NCBI RefSeq assembly: GCF_000734895.2
Contig: NZ_CP011382.1
Coordinates: 1,404,700-1,468,699 of the forward strand
Reading direction: 5' to 3'
Length of the DNA: 64,000 nucleotides
From: Calothrix sp. 336/3
GTDB lineage: Bacteria > Cyanobacteriota > Cyanobacteriia > Cyanobacteriales > Nostocaceae
Every line of letters begins with the position of its first letter. Positions within the stretch are counted from its first letter, which is position 1. Shown in pieces: positions 45,851 to 54,298 of this stretch. The position numbers and the translations under genes are program-made. The notes under the pieces are model-generated. The model was not told the DNA's origin. It saw only the letters and a program-made list of their open reading frames with translations, and searched no databases.

Positions 45851-45891
45851 AAGCCGGTGTAAGTGATTCCACTCACTTTGCCGGCTTTTTG
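45851..45891 (+). terminator. Strong rho-independent terminator
   Basis: AAGCCGG and CCGGCTT form the base of a stem extended by TAAGTGA/TCACTTT, followed by TTTTTG. It lies 108 bp after the stop codon of the 45360 gene, so the transcript has a long 3' end, or a small RNA lies between them. Confidence 0.7.
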
Positions 45892-45960
45892 ATTAGGGGT
45901 AAGGGGAAGGAAGAAAGTCATGATTGCACATTTGTCACCACACACACACAAGGAAAACCT

Positions 45961-46200
45961 ATGAAAACCAACCTAAATAACGAATACCACCTGTTGCTGA
46001 AATTAGCTGGCAGATTACTCAAGTATTTTCTGTTAATGATGCTGGGGTTTGCAGTAGTCTGCATTTTCTCGCAAGTTTTTCAAGTCAAGGCAATTTTAGG
46101 ATTTTTACTTTCTCTATGGATATGGGAATGGATTGCCAGGATTGGGGTGGTGATTGTCGTATTTGTGGCGATCGCCATCATGGTTGAATCATCCCGTTAA
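45961..46200 (+). CDS. Small membrane protein, unknown
   Basis: A 79-residue protein with ATG at 45961, preceded by AAGGAAAACCT. It has two hydrophobic segments ('LLKYFLLMMLGFAVVCIF' and 'IARIGVVIVVFVAIAIMV') linked by a Trp-rich stretch 'LSLWIWEW'. No family is recognised. It is followed after 40 bp by another small gene in the same direction, so the two probably form an operon. Small membrane proteins with tandem helices occur in several stress and defence loci, but no function can be assigned. Confidence 0.6.
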   Translation: MKTNLNNEYHLLLKLAGRLLKYFLLMMLGFAVVCIFSQVFQVKAILGFLLSLWIWEWIARIGVVIVVFVAIAIMVESSR

Positions 46201-46240
46201 TGACACCTTACCCCCTTTACCCATTCATGGGAGAAATACC

Positions 46241-46465
46241 ATGTCAGACAAGAATAATGGTTCTCAAGACAAGGCGATCGCTGCTGTATTTGTGACGTTA
46301 ATTGCCAGTTCTCTGTATCTAGCGATGATTGACCCTGATAATCGTCCAGTATACTTTCAAGTCATTGATTTAGTTGTCACCTATTCCATGAAACTACCGC
46401 AAACACCCCAGAAAAAACCTCCGAACAAACCCCCTAAATCCATTAAACCTAAATCGAAAACCTAG
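46241..46465 (+). CDS. Small membrane-anchored protein with Pro/Lys-rich tail
   Basis: A 74-residue protein with ATG at 46241 preceded by GGGAGAA. One hydrophobic helix ('AIAAVFVTLIASSLYLAMI') follows a short polar start. The last 25 residues are a basic Pro/Lys-rich tail ('PQKKPPNKPPKSIKPKSK'), probably cytoplasmic and able to bind nucleic acid or acidic surfaces. It is co-directional with the small gene upstream. No family is recognised. Confidence 0.55.
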   Translation: MSDKNNGSQDKAIAAVFVTLIASSLYLAMIDPDNRPVYFQVIDLVVTYSMKLPQTPQKKPPNKPPKSIKPKSKT

Positions 46466-46707
46466 CACCGCTACCCCATAGGGCGATCGCGCTTCTGTAC
46501 CCGGAATTTTGAGCAGGCGATCGCCCCTTATCACCTGTGGAATAAACTCCATGAATTAAACACCTTGATACTAAAGACTTTAATCTTCAATTACACAAAA
46601 TTAAGGCTAAGATATCATTTAAGATTTTCTATCAACTAAACCTCGTCAATCATGAAAAGCGGATTAAGTCTAGACTTGGATAGTTTTGGGTAAGTTTTAC
46701 AGAGCGG

Positions 46708-46821
46708 CTAAGTCCTTCCAAGCGCACACACCACACGAAAACCAACATCATAGTTGATGAGGTCGCGCAAACCAAAGTCGTCACGGCACCCAGAGCGGCA
46801 ATAACAAGAATTGTCGCCCCA
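46708..46821 (-). other. Candidate variable region of a diversity-generating retroelement
   Basis: On the minus strand, codons from TGG (46821) run GGC GAC AAT, then TGT TAT TGC and later TGC, GAC GAC, CTC ATC AAC TAT GAT, before the constant GGT TTT CGT GTG GTG TGT. Many positions are NNC/NNT, as expected when AAC/AAT in a template repeat mutate at adenines. The bracketing amino acids match known CLec DGR targets. No template repeat or reverse transcriptase was found in this window, so it would have to be acted on in trans. Confidence 0.55.
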
Positions 46822-47610
46822 CGAACCGCCCCGCAGAGGAGAACGATTGTTATTACCATTATCTAGCCATACACTTCCATCCTGTGGCGCTTCTTCATAA
46901 TTCCCATGCCAAGGGTCTGCACACCATTCCCATACATTCCCATGCATATCGTATAATCCAAAGGCATTAGGCGGAAAACTCCCTACTAGTATGGTTTCTT
47001 CTCGATATTCCCCTACTAGTTCCTCTGCGTAGGTATATTCAGCATCTGACGCATTATAGTTAGCTAATTGGCTGGTTATTGTCTCCCCAAAATGAAATGG
47101 TGTGGTTGTTCCCCCACGACAAGCATATTCCCATTCCCCTTCGCTGGGTAATCTATATTCCTTTCCCGTGGCTTTTGATAACCGGGCACAAAATTCTACT
47201 GCGTCGTACCAAGATACAAACTCTACTGGGCGATTCTCTCCTTTAAAAGAAGATGGTTCTGGGTTTAAATCTCGCTCGATTTTGGGCAATTTCGCTACCG
47301 CTTGCCATTGCGCTTGGGTAACTTGGTATTTCCCCATATAAAATGCTGGTACTGTCACTTGATGCTGGGGTCTTTCATCGTAATAACTTTCTTTCTCACC
47401 CTCTGGTGAACCCATGATGAAGGTTCCCCCTGGAATATACACCATTTCTAAGTCAATCCCGTTTTCCAGGGTTTCGATGAAGTACCTGGCTTTGTGCCAT
47501 ACTCGTTTAATTATTTCTCCCTTGCGGTTAACGGTGACTACTTCAAATTCGTAGCTTAGTTCTTCTTGTGCTGCTTCTTCCTTCGGTATTCCTGTTGCAT
47601 CTCCCATCAT
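46708..47610 (-). CDS. Formylglycine-generating-enzyme-fold (SUMF1/CLec) protein, probable DGR target
   Basis: A 300-residue protein. Residues 15-60 ('YEFEVVTVNRKGEIIKRVW') are a linker typical of cyanobacterial FGE-like proteins. The FGE-sulfatase domain follows: 'VYIPGGTFIMGSPEGE', 'ERPQHQVTVPAFYMGKYQVT', 'RPVEFVSWYDA', 'YRLPSEGEWEYACRGG', 'GNVWEWCADPW'. The ending 'RGGSWGD' and 'GFRVVCALGRT' brackets a variable-looking segment with codons of the NNC/NNT type. Classical FGE active-site Cys are not aligned, so it is probably a ligand-binding lectin-like domain. AGGGGG precedes the ATG. It follows the TPR-CHAT gene by 79 bp. Confidence 0.9.
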   Translation of the reverse strand: MMGDATGIPKEEAAQEELSYEFEVVTVNRKGEIIKRVWHKARYFIETLENGIDLEMVYIPGGTFIMGSPEGEKESYYDERPQHQVTVPAFYMGKYQVTQAQWQAVAKLPKIERDLNPEPSSFKGENRPVEFVSWYDAVEFCARLSKATGKEYRLPSEGEWEYACRGGTTTPFHFGETITSQLANYNASDAEYTYAEELVGEYREETILVGSFPPNAFGLYDMHGNVWEWCADPWHGNYEEAPQDGSVWLDNGNNNRSPLRGGSWGDNSCYCRSGCRDDFGLRDLINYDVGFRVVCALGRT

Positions 47611-47689
47611 TGCGATCGCCCCCTATTCTTGGTCGTAATCAACCTATCATGTTAAGCTCTTTCTATAATTATTTATATTGTGGGATTAA

Positions 47690-50600
47690 TCACTTCATTG
47701 ATTGCCAATTACCAGAAGGAATGAAACTTGCCCAATAATAGGGATGCTGGTAATTCGGATTATTTAAAAACTCTAATTGGGTTTCCCGTAATGCTTCATG
47801 TCTACCCTTTCCAGCTTTGACTTTTTCGTAATATTTCACCATTAAATCCTTCGTTCCGTCATCATCAACTAACCACAAACTTAATAGCTGTGTCTGTGAA
47901 CCTGCAATCACCAAAGCGCGACGCAAACCGTAAACACCGTCACCAGTTTTCACGTCACCAAGTCCAGTTTCACAGGCAGATAATACGACTAATTGAGTAC
48001 CTTTTAAGTTCAATCCCGCAACTTCTAAAGCTGTGAGAACTCCATCGTCGGTATTGTTGCTTTGTTTATTCTGACGGCTATTGAAACCCGCTAATGCTAA
48101 ACCAGAACGTAATAGGGGATTTTCTAAGTTTAAATATTGGGGTTGGTTTAGTTGACTATTGAAGTCATTTATGCCTTGTGCAACAGGTTTAACTTCCTTG
48201 TCGGGGAGGAAGAAACCGTGGGTGGCTAAGTGTAAAATATTGGGTGCTTTTAATTGCTTAATTGCAGCTTCTGTGGCTTTTTTACCTGTGATGACATTGG
48301 TATTAGGAAAGATTTTTTTGATTTCCTTTCCTTCTGCTGATGTTGCTGCGAGGGAACCATATTTTAAATTTGCAAAATCTGTGGAACGTTTATTTTCTGT
48401 ACCACGGGATTTAGAGGCAATGACTGTTTCTTGCTGTTCGTAGTTGATATCTGCAAAAACTACAGGATTTGAAAGTTGTTTGGCTGTGGTTTCTAGGCGC
48501 AGTAAATCCCTGCCAGTGGTAAGGTAGGAGAAAGCATAATTTTGCACCAAATATCTATTTTGCTCATCCTTGAGCGCTTCAAAGGGAATCAAGTTTAACT
48601 GTCCATCGGGTGATAATAGCAGGTGACGGGCATCGCCTAAAAGGGGACGCAGGGGAGCCATAACTTGCTTGTCTAAAGTGCGGGCAACTTCCTGGAGCCT
48701 AAGCGTTTGTTTTTTCCCTGGAATCGGTGTCACATCAATTCCTCGCTTGTCTGATAAAGGTGAGGATAGGACTTGACGGAAATTAGCAACCGATTTATTA
48801 ATAGTTGCAGCATCACCCAAATCAACCCACTTTGGTTCCCCTGTACGACGCAACACCACCGCAGCATAACGCGATTGACCCCATTGTTCACTATTTTTTT
48901 TAGCCTTGGGGTTAAATGGTTTGTACTGGACAATCTCCACCATTGCTGAATCTGCGGGAATTTGAGCTTGGATATCAGTCAATTCCACCGGGGTAATTTC
49001 TTTGCGAAACTCGGCACTTTTGGCGCTGACTTGTTCTTCTAACCGTTCCTTGTCTGCTTCTAATTGTTTGATTTGCTGTTGATAAATCTCAAACTTTTGT
49101 TCTCCCTGTCCCCGATATACTAGCGCTGCTAGCCGTTGCTGCACATCCAACCATTCGTCAAATAACTTTTTGGTTTCTGGTTTTGTTTCTAGTTGGGTAC
49201 GTAATGTTTGCACCGTGTCAGTCATGGCATCCATTACCCGTCCTTTGCGACGGAGTGTAGTAGTTAGGGCTAGTTTGGCAAGGGTAGGGTTTTTGGTTGA
49301 TTGTTGTACAGCTACGGTGACAGCAGTATCAGTTCTTCCCGTGAAGGTTTGAGCATAGTTTTGTTTTCTTTGTTCCGAAAAAACAGAATAAATCAGTTGC
49401 AGGTTTTTTTCCTCAACTGCAAGCCCACGGGTGAAAAAATCTGTAGCGCGGGTAATATCTCCTTTTCTCCAGTAAAGTAGAGCCAAACTATTCAGGTTAT
49501 TTGCCACAGATGGATGTTCTTTACCCAGAACTTTCTCCAAAATCGTAAGTGATCGCACCAACAAAGGTTCAGCTTTGCCATAATTACTCTGTACTAGGTA
49601 AAGTAAAGCCAAACCATTCAGGCTATCTGCCACATCAGGATGTTCCCCACCGAGAACTTTTTCTCTAATGGCGAGCGATCGCACCAACAAAGGTTCAGCT
49701 TTGCTGTAATTTCCCTGTACTCGGTAAAGTTCTGCCAAATTACTTAGGCTAGTTGCCACAGATGGATGTTCTTTACCCAGAACTTTCTCTCCAATAGCAA
49801 GTGATCGCACATACAAAGGTTCAGCTTTGCTGTAATTCCCCTGGGATTGATAAAGTGCTGCCAAATTATTCAGGCTAGTTGCCACATCGGGATGTTCCCC
49901 ACCGAGAACTTTTTCTCTAATGGCGAGCGATCGCATATACAATGGTTCGGCTTTGCTGTAATTCCCCTGTACTCGGTAAAGTTCTGCCAAATTATTCAGG
50001 CTAGTTGCCATATTAGGATGTTCCTTACCCAAAACTTTCTCCAAAATAGCGAGCGATCGCACTAACATTGGTTCAGCTTTGCTGTAATTCGCCTGGGATT
50101 GATAAAGTAGAGCCAAACCATTCAGGCTAATTGCCACATCTGGATGTTCCTTACCCAGTACCTTCTCCCGAATTGCGAGCGATCGCTCATACAATGGTTC
50201 GGCTTTGCTGTAATTCCCCTGTGTATAGTAAATTAGAGCCAAATTATTCAGGCTAGTTGCCACATCGGGATGTTCCCCACCGAGAACTTTTTCATATATG
50301 GCGAGCGATCGCACTAACATTGGTTCAGCTTTAGCATAATTCCCCTGTACTCGGTAAAGTTCTGCCAAATTATTCAGGCTTTGTGCCACATTAGGATGTT
50401 CCTTACCCAAAACTTTCTCGAAAATAGCAAGCGATCGCACATACAAAGGTTCGGCTTTGCTGTAATTCCCCTGGAAATAATAAAGTGCTGCCAAACTATT
50501 CAGGCTACCTGCCACATCAGGATGTTCCCCACCGAGAACTTTTTCTCTAATGGCGAGCGATCGCACTAACAATAATTCGGCTTTGCTGTAATTCCCCTGT

Positions 50601-50992
50601 GAATAGTAAAGTGCTGCCAAACTATTTAGGCTATTTGCCACATCTGGATGTTCCTTACCCAGTACCTTCTCCAAAATGGCTAGGACTTTCTCTAACAGGG
50701 GAATCGCTTCAGTATATTTCCCTTGTTGTATCAACGTTAAAACTTGTTGAGTCAGCTTTTCTACTTCTTGCAATTGTGCTGACTGCTGGGTTGATTGGGG
50801 TGTTTTTGCTTGCCCTGTAACTTGTTTCGGTACGCTGACTACCAACCCCAAAGCCACAACAAAAACCAGCGATGGTCGCAGACCGGGCTTTGCCCATCGA
50901 GATATGCATTTCCACGAAAGGGATTTATGGGAAAATCGTAGCTTGTATAGAAAATCTTTCATCATATTTTCAGCCGATACAGGCGTAAGCAT
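47690..50992 (-). CDS. Exported TPR-CHAT protein (caspase-like)
   Basis: The 1100-residue protein has a signal/anchor at residues about 40-60. A partial TPR at 76-114 and nine 42-residue TPRs at 115-492 follow, then a tenth unit. A coiled coil lies around 590-690, and the CHAT protease domain covers about 790-1097, with catalytic-type His in 'HLATHGFF' and Cys in 'LSACETGLGD'. Both residues are present, so proteolysis is plausible. TPR-CHAT proteins are caspase relatives found in multicellular bacteria. A second ATG at 50962 may be the start. It is upstream of the CLec-like gene, with a 79-bp gap. Confidence 0.92.
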   Translation of the reverse strand: MLTPVSAENMMKDFLYKLRFSHKSLSWKCISRWAKPGLRPSLVFVVALGLVVSVPKQVTGQAKTPQSTQQSAQLQEVEKLTQQVLTLIQQGKYTEAIPLLEKVLAILEKVLGKEHPDVANSLNSLAALYYSQGNYSKAELLLVRSLAIREKVLGGEHPDVAGSLNSLAALYYFQGNYSKAEPLYVRSLAIFEKVLGKEHPNVAQSLNNLAELYRVQGNYAKAEPMLVRSLAIYEKVLGGEHPDVATSLNNLALIYYTQGNYSKAEPLYERSLAIREKVLGKEHPDVAISLNGLALLYQSQANYSKAEPMLVRSLAILEKVLGKEHPNMATSLNNLAELYRVQGNYSKAEPLYMRSLAIREKVLGGEHPDVATSLNNLAALYQSQGNYSKAEPLYVRSLAIGEKVLGKEHPSVATSLSNLAELYRVQGNYSKAEPLLVRSLAIREKVLGGEHPDVADSLNGLALLYLVQSNYGKAEPLLVRSLTILEKVLGKEHPSVANNLNSLALLYWRKGDITRATDFFTRGLAVEEKNLQLIYSVFSEQRKQNYAQTFTGRTDTAVTVAVQQSTKNPTLAKLALTTTLRRKGRVMDAMTDTVQTLRTQLETKPETKKLFDEWLDVQQRLAALVYRGQGEQKFEIYQQQIKQLEADKERLEEQVSAKSAEFRKEITPVELTDIQAQIPADSAMVEIVQYKPFNPKAKKNSEQWGQSRYAAVVLRRTGEPKWVDLGDAATINKSVANFRQVLSSPLSDKRGIDVTPIPGKKQTLRLQEVARTLDKQVMAPLRPLLGDARHLLLSPDGQLNLIPFEALKDEQNRYLVQNYAFSYLTTGRDLLRLETTAKQLSNPVVFADINYEQQETVIASKSRGTENKRSTDFANLKYGSLAATSAEGKEIKKIFPNTNVITGKKATEAAIKQLKAPNILHLATHGFFLPDKEVKPVAQGINDFNSQLNQPQYLNLENPLLRSGLALAGFNSRQNKQSNNTDDGVLTALEVAGLNLKGTQLVVLSACETGLGDVKTGDGVYGLRRALVIAGSQTQLLSLWLVDDDGTKDLMVKYYEKVKAGKGRHEALRETQLEFLNNPNYQHPYYWASFIPSGNWQSMK
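49517..50650. repeat. Nine tandem 126-bp repeats encoding TPRs
   Basis: Nine exact 42-codon units within the TPR-CHAT gene. Neighbouring and alternate units are highly similar at DNA level: for example, the segment encoding 'ELYRVQGNYSKAEP' recurs. This suggests recent duplication or gene conversion and makes copy number prone to change. Confidence 0.85.
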
Positions 50993-51283
50993 TTACACTG
51001 TAATATACTTCTACTATTCCCAGGGGTATGCAATTCTACGGAGGTAATGGGCTGGAATGCGATCGTATAAGCCCTCTTGGAATTATTCACAATCTAATAG
51101 GATTTACGTAATAGTAACCAGAAAAGAAGACTTTGAGGTTGCTGACCTACGTCGCAATGATGTAACTGCGTAGTGATTGCGTAATGTCTTGTCTCAAATA
51201 GACATGCTGTGCAGGGGTTCCCCCCGTTGAGGCGACTGGCGTGACGGTTAGGGTGGGGTTGTTGCGTAAGGGACAAAGAGCAA

Positions 51284-51374
51284 AACCCCACCCCCTAGCC
51301 CCCTACCCCGCTTGCGGGGAGGGGGAACCGGAGTCTTGTTCCCTCCTCGCGAGCGGGGAGGGTTAGGGTGGGGT
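51284..51374. repeat. GC-rich MITE-like element
   Basis: The termini ACCCCACCC and GGGTGGGGT are inverted. The interior has two stem pairs around CCCCGCTTGCGGGG and CCTCGCGAGCGGGG. This type of 'CCCCTAGCCCC' element is common between cyanobacterial genes. Confidence 0.6.
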
Positions 51375-51463
51375 AATAAAAAAATATATCGTTTGGTCTT
51401 GATTCGCAAAAATATCACCTTTAACTCATATTACTGGTGCAGTTAGGGAGGAGCAAGTTAGAA

Positions 51464-51558
51464 GTAGGTTGGACTTCGACTTCGTTCAGCCCAACACCAA
51501 TATATACATTGGGTGGCTCAGATCATGTTGGGTTACGCAAAGCCTCCACCCAACCTAC
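51464..51558. repeat. 95-bp inverted-repeat element
   Basis: It begins GTAGGTTGG and ends CCAACCTAC, a perfect 9-bp terminal inverted repeat, with GCCCAACACC and ATGTTGGGTT inside. The form is that of a non-autonomous transposable element; no target duplication is obvious. Confidence 0.65.
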
Positions 51559-51568
51559 ATTTAATGCT

Positions 51569-51600
51569 CATTACTTATTACTTATTACTCATCACTCATC
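51569..51600. repeat. Heptamer tandem repeats
   Basis: Consecutive ATTACTT/ATTACTC/ATCACTC units, the complement of the GAGTAAT-type heptamers at 34571-34653. Four to five units are present. Confidence 0.7.
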
Positions 51601-51614
51601 TTCTGAAAGTCCCT

Positions 51615-53423
51615 CTAAGCAGGAACAACAAACTTTTCAGTACCTGCTAACTCGAAGGCTGTATGAATTACCTGTAAGGCTTTGACACCTTGTTCGGCGT
51701 TGACAACGCAACTAATCTTAATTTCCGATGTGGCAATCATCTGAATATTAATTTGATTTTCTGCCAGAGCTGCAAACATTTTGGCTGCAACTCCTGGTTG
51801 TCCCACCATTCCTGCACCGACGATACTTACCTTGGCGATCGCCTGATCTAAAACGACTTCTCCCCATCCGTATTCTGTTGCGTGTGACTGTAACACTTGC
51901 TGGGCGGCTTCCGCATCCATTTTGGCGACGGTGAAGGCAATATCCCTGGTGGGGACACCATCAATGATGTGACAGCGTTGTGACTGAATAATCATATCCA
52001 CGCTGACATTATGCTCTGCCAAAAGTCCAAAGATTTTTCCGGCGGTTCCAGGGCGATCGCTGACTTGACGAATCGCTAAACGGGCTTGATTCATATCCAG
52101 GGCAACACCACGCACGGGAGGAGTTGAGGGTGCGGGATTTTGTTGGGGTAAGGATGGGGAGGTGGAGATTTCAAAGGTTTGACGCAATGCTGCCACAGCG
52201 CGATCGCAATCTTTGGCATTCACCACACAACTAACTTTTACCTCGCTGGTAGATATCATCTGAATATTGATACCTGCCTCCGCTAGGGTGGCAAACATTT
52301 TGGCTGCGATACCGGGACGACCAATCATACCCGCACCGGAGATACTTACCTTAGCAATCTCCTGCTGTATCATCACCTCTGCTTCCTCTGGTTCGGGGTT
52401 CGATTGACTACGCAATACAGGGGCGATCGCTGCGGCTACGGCTTCCGCTTTCTTCAGAATCGGTGTCATCACGGTAAACGCAATGTCATTACTATTACCC
52501 TCATGGATAGATTGAATAATCAAATCCACATCCACATCTTGATGGGAAATTTCCCCAAATAACCGTGCTGCTACCCCTGGCTTATCGGGAACCCGCAATA
52601 AAGCAATCTTCGCCTGATTAGTATCAAATTGCACATCATCCACAGGTCGCGCCAACTCCAAATTCACCAAAGAGCGCCCCTGGGGTTTCACCGATGTTAC
52701 CCAAGTGCCCGGTGCATCTGTCCAACTCGAACGCACCACTAAGGGGACACCGTAATTACGGGCAATTTCCACAGCGCGGGGATGTAAAACCTTCGCTCCC
52801 AAGCTGGCAAGTTCCAACATTTCATCACAGGTAATTTCCGCCATTAACTGAGCTTCTGGAACTAGGCGGGGGTCAGTGGTGAGAATACCAGGTACATCTG
52901 TATAAATTTCACAAAAATCTGCCCCTAGGGCTGCCGCTAAAGCCACGGCGGAAGTATCCGATCCACCCCGCCCCAAGGTGGTAATTTCTAATTCATCGGC
53001 ACTACTTACACCCTGGAAGCCAGCCACAACCAAGACTTTTCCTTCCTGAAGGTGGCGTTCCATACGTTCGGTTTCAATGTGGAGAATCCGCGCTCTGGTG
53101 TGTGCTGCCTCGGTAACAATTCCTACCTGTGCCCCAGTGAGGGAAATTGCTGGCTGTCCTAATTCCTGTAATGCCATACTCAGGAGAGCGATCGTTACTT
53201 GCTCCCCTGTGGAAAGTAACATATCCATTTCCCGACGGCAGGGAGTTTTTGAGATATCTGTGGCTAGCTTCACCAGTCCATCGGTAGTTTTCCCCATCGC
53301 CGAAACCACTACTACCAAAGAGTTTCCAGCTTGGACGGTTTTGTAGACACGTTGGGCAACAGCTTGGATGCGTTCTACTGAACCGACAGAGGTACCACCG
53401 TATTTTTGAACTATGAGCGCCAT
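51615..53423 (-). CDS. lysC: Aspartate kinase
   Basis: The 602-residue protein has an N-terminal amino-acid kinase domain ('VQKYGGTSVGS', 'TTLGRGGSDTSAVALAAAL', 'EIYTDVPGI') and four ACT domains in two pairs at about 265-600. The repeated 'KVSISGAGMIGRPGIAAKMF' and 'KVSIVGAGMVGQPGVAAKMF' show the internal duplication. This long four-ACT form is the usual cyanobacterial enzyme. It catalyses the first step of Lys, Thr and Met synthesis, and the ACT domains mediate feedback by Lys and Thr. It is monocistronic. Confidence 0.96.
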   Translation of the reverse strand: MALIVQKYGGTSVGSVERIQAVAQRVYKTVQAGNSLVVVVSAMGKTTDGLVKLATDISKTPCRREMDMLLSTGEQVTIALLSMALQELGQPAISLTGAQVGIVTEAAHTRARILHIETERMERHLQEGKVLVVAGFQGVSSADELEITTLGRGGSDTSAVALAAALGADFCEIYTDVPGILTTDPRLVPEAQLMAEITCDEMLELASLGAKVLHPRAVEIARNYGVPLVVRSSWTDAPGTWVTSVKPQGRSLVNLELARPVDDVQFDTNQAKIALLRVPDKPGVAARLFGEISHQDVDVDLIIQSIHEGNSNDIAFTVMTPILKKAEAVAAAIAPVLRSQSNPEPEEAEVMIQQEIAKVSISGAGMIGRPGIAAKMFATLAEAGINIQMISTSEVKVSCVVNAKDCDRAVAALRQTFEISTSPSLPQQNPAPSTPPVRGVALDMNQARLAIRQVSDRPGTAGKIFGLLAEHNVSVDMIIQSQRCHIIDGVPTRDIAFTVAKMDAEAAQQVLQSHATEYGWGEVVLDQAIAKVSIVGAGMVGQPGVAAKMFAALAENQINIQMIATSEIKISCVVNAEQGVKALQVIHTAFELAGTEKFVVPA

Positions 53424-53666
53424 AATCTGTGACTAAATTAACTATGCCTGTTGTATCAAAGCCAGACTTGCAAGGAGTTGTAAGTATACTAGCTTAATTA
53501 AATTATCAGAATCAGTTGACACTATGAAAGGATTAATTTACATTTTGTTTCCGTTCGTAGCAAAACAGGGTTGAGGGATACTAAGCCTCTAGTACAGATG
53601 TGGTTTTCCTGAATTTGTGTGTCAGTTTGTATGTAAAATCTGTGAACGGCGATCGCCACCTTTGAC

Positions 53667-53788
53667 TAGTGGTTTACGGCATTAATATTGATAGTTTACT
53701 GCGGGCATCTTGCCCACGTCCTCAAATCAGGGAGCGAGACGCTCCCATTACACATTTTACCAATCACAACTTATGACATGAACTACTA
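53667..53788. repeat. Dispersed repeat, about 122 bp, with imperfect terminal inverted repeats
   Basis: The ends TAGTGGTTTACG and CATGAACTACTA are imperfect inverted copies. The last 59 bases (53730-53788) match 43192-43254. The internal GGGAGC-GAGAC-GCTCCC forms a hairpin. No open frame. Confidence 0.65.
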
Positions 53789-53841
53789 AATTACATTCTC
53801 AGAGATTTTGCTTCAGTTAACTCAATTCCCTGGGTTATATA

Positions 53842-53956
53842 TAGCGTTTCCCAATCAGATGAAATACAACCCCACCCACCCTATCGGGCACCCTCCGCGA
53901 AATCGGCGAGAGCTGGGGAGGGGTTCTTCCATACCTCACTAGAATGAGAAACGTTA
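53842..53956. mobile_element. MITE (copy A), TA target site
   Basis: The termini TAGCGTTTC and GAAACGTTA form an inverted repeat with one mismatch, flanked on both sides by TA. It is 115 bp and shares nearly the whole sequence with copy B at 55761. TA duplication and short inverted ends are the pattern of IS630/Tc1-mariner-derived MITEs. No transposase lies in the window. Confidence 0.8.
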
Positions 53957-53979
53957 TATCTAAAATTACGAATTACGAA

Positions 53980-54228
53980 TTAATTTGCAGATTTGTTGAA
54001 TTTACGGGAAACCCAGCTGATAGTACCGCTTAAGATTGCTCCTCCCATGAGGATACCGATCGCGGGGTTAAATACTGGTTGCCAGAGTTGATGCCATAAG
54101 TCTAAACCAAGGGGTATACCTGTGGATTCGCCAAAGACGGCGATCGCGAACCAACCAAACCCCAGAAATACGACAAAGACATCTATGACGAGAATTAGGT
54201 TTAAAAAATTTAATAATTTGTCTTTCAT
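53980..54228 (-). CDS. Small membrane protein, unknown
   Basis: A protein of about 82 residues if started at the ATG at 54228 (a longer frame opens at 54273). It has two hydrophobic segments ('FLNLILVIDVFVVFLGFGWF' and 'GILMGGAILSGTISWV') and a short charged tail. It is of a kind often annotated as hypothetical in cyanobacteria. It lies 70 bp downstream of the TPR-like gene on the same strand. No function can be assigned. Confidence 0.65.
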   Translation of the reverse strand: MKDKLLNFLNLILVIDVFVVFLGFGWFAIAVFGESTGIPLGLDLWHQLWQPVFNPAIGILMGGAILSGTISWVSRKFNKSAN

Positions 54229-54298
54229 AAAGTTTGATTGCCAAGGAGAAAAAAGGCAGAGGCTAAAAATCATAATTTCTAACTTCTGCCTCTGTAAA

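Larger units (their letters stand above)
50993..51614. other. 622-bp intergenic region made mostly of repeats
   Basis: It contains an inverted-repeat element at 51284-51374, another at 51464-51558, and heptamer repeats at 51569-51600. The part next to 50993 should hold the promoter of the TPR-CHAT gene. No protein-coding frame is convincing. Confidence 0.65.
53424..53979. other. 556-bp intergenic region with two mobile repeats
   Basis: It contains the lysC promoter side, a repeat at 53667-53788 and a MITE at 53842-53956. Outside these, the sequence has no gene-like frame. The gap is largely filled by mobile sequence. Confidence 0.65.

Noticed and set aside
46466-46707. A DGR template repeat or reverse transcriptase next to the variable region
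   Set aside because: I scanned the gap after the gene and the flanks and saw neither a second copy of the region nor a reverse-transcriptase motif.
46708-47610. A true formylglycine-generating enzyme
   Set aside because: The Cys pair of active FGE is not at the expected positions, and no sulfatase gene lies nearby.
47690-50992. TPR-CHAT as the Craspase partner of a type III-E CRISPR system
   Set aside because: No Cas7-11, Cas1, CRISPR repeats or other cas gene exists in the window; it is a stand-alone exported TPR-CHAT.
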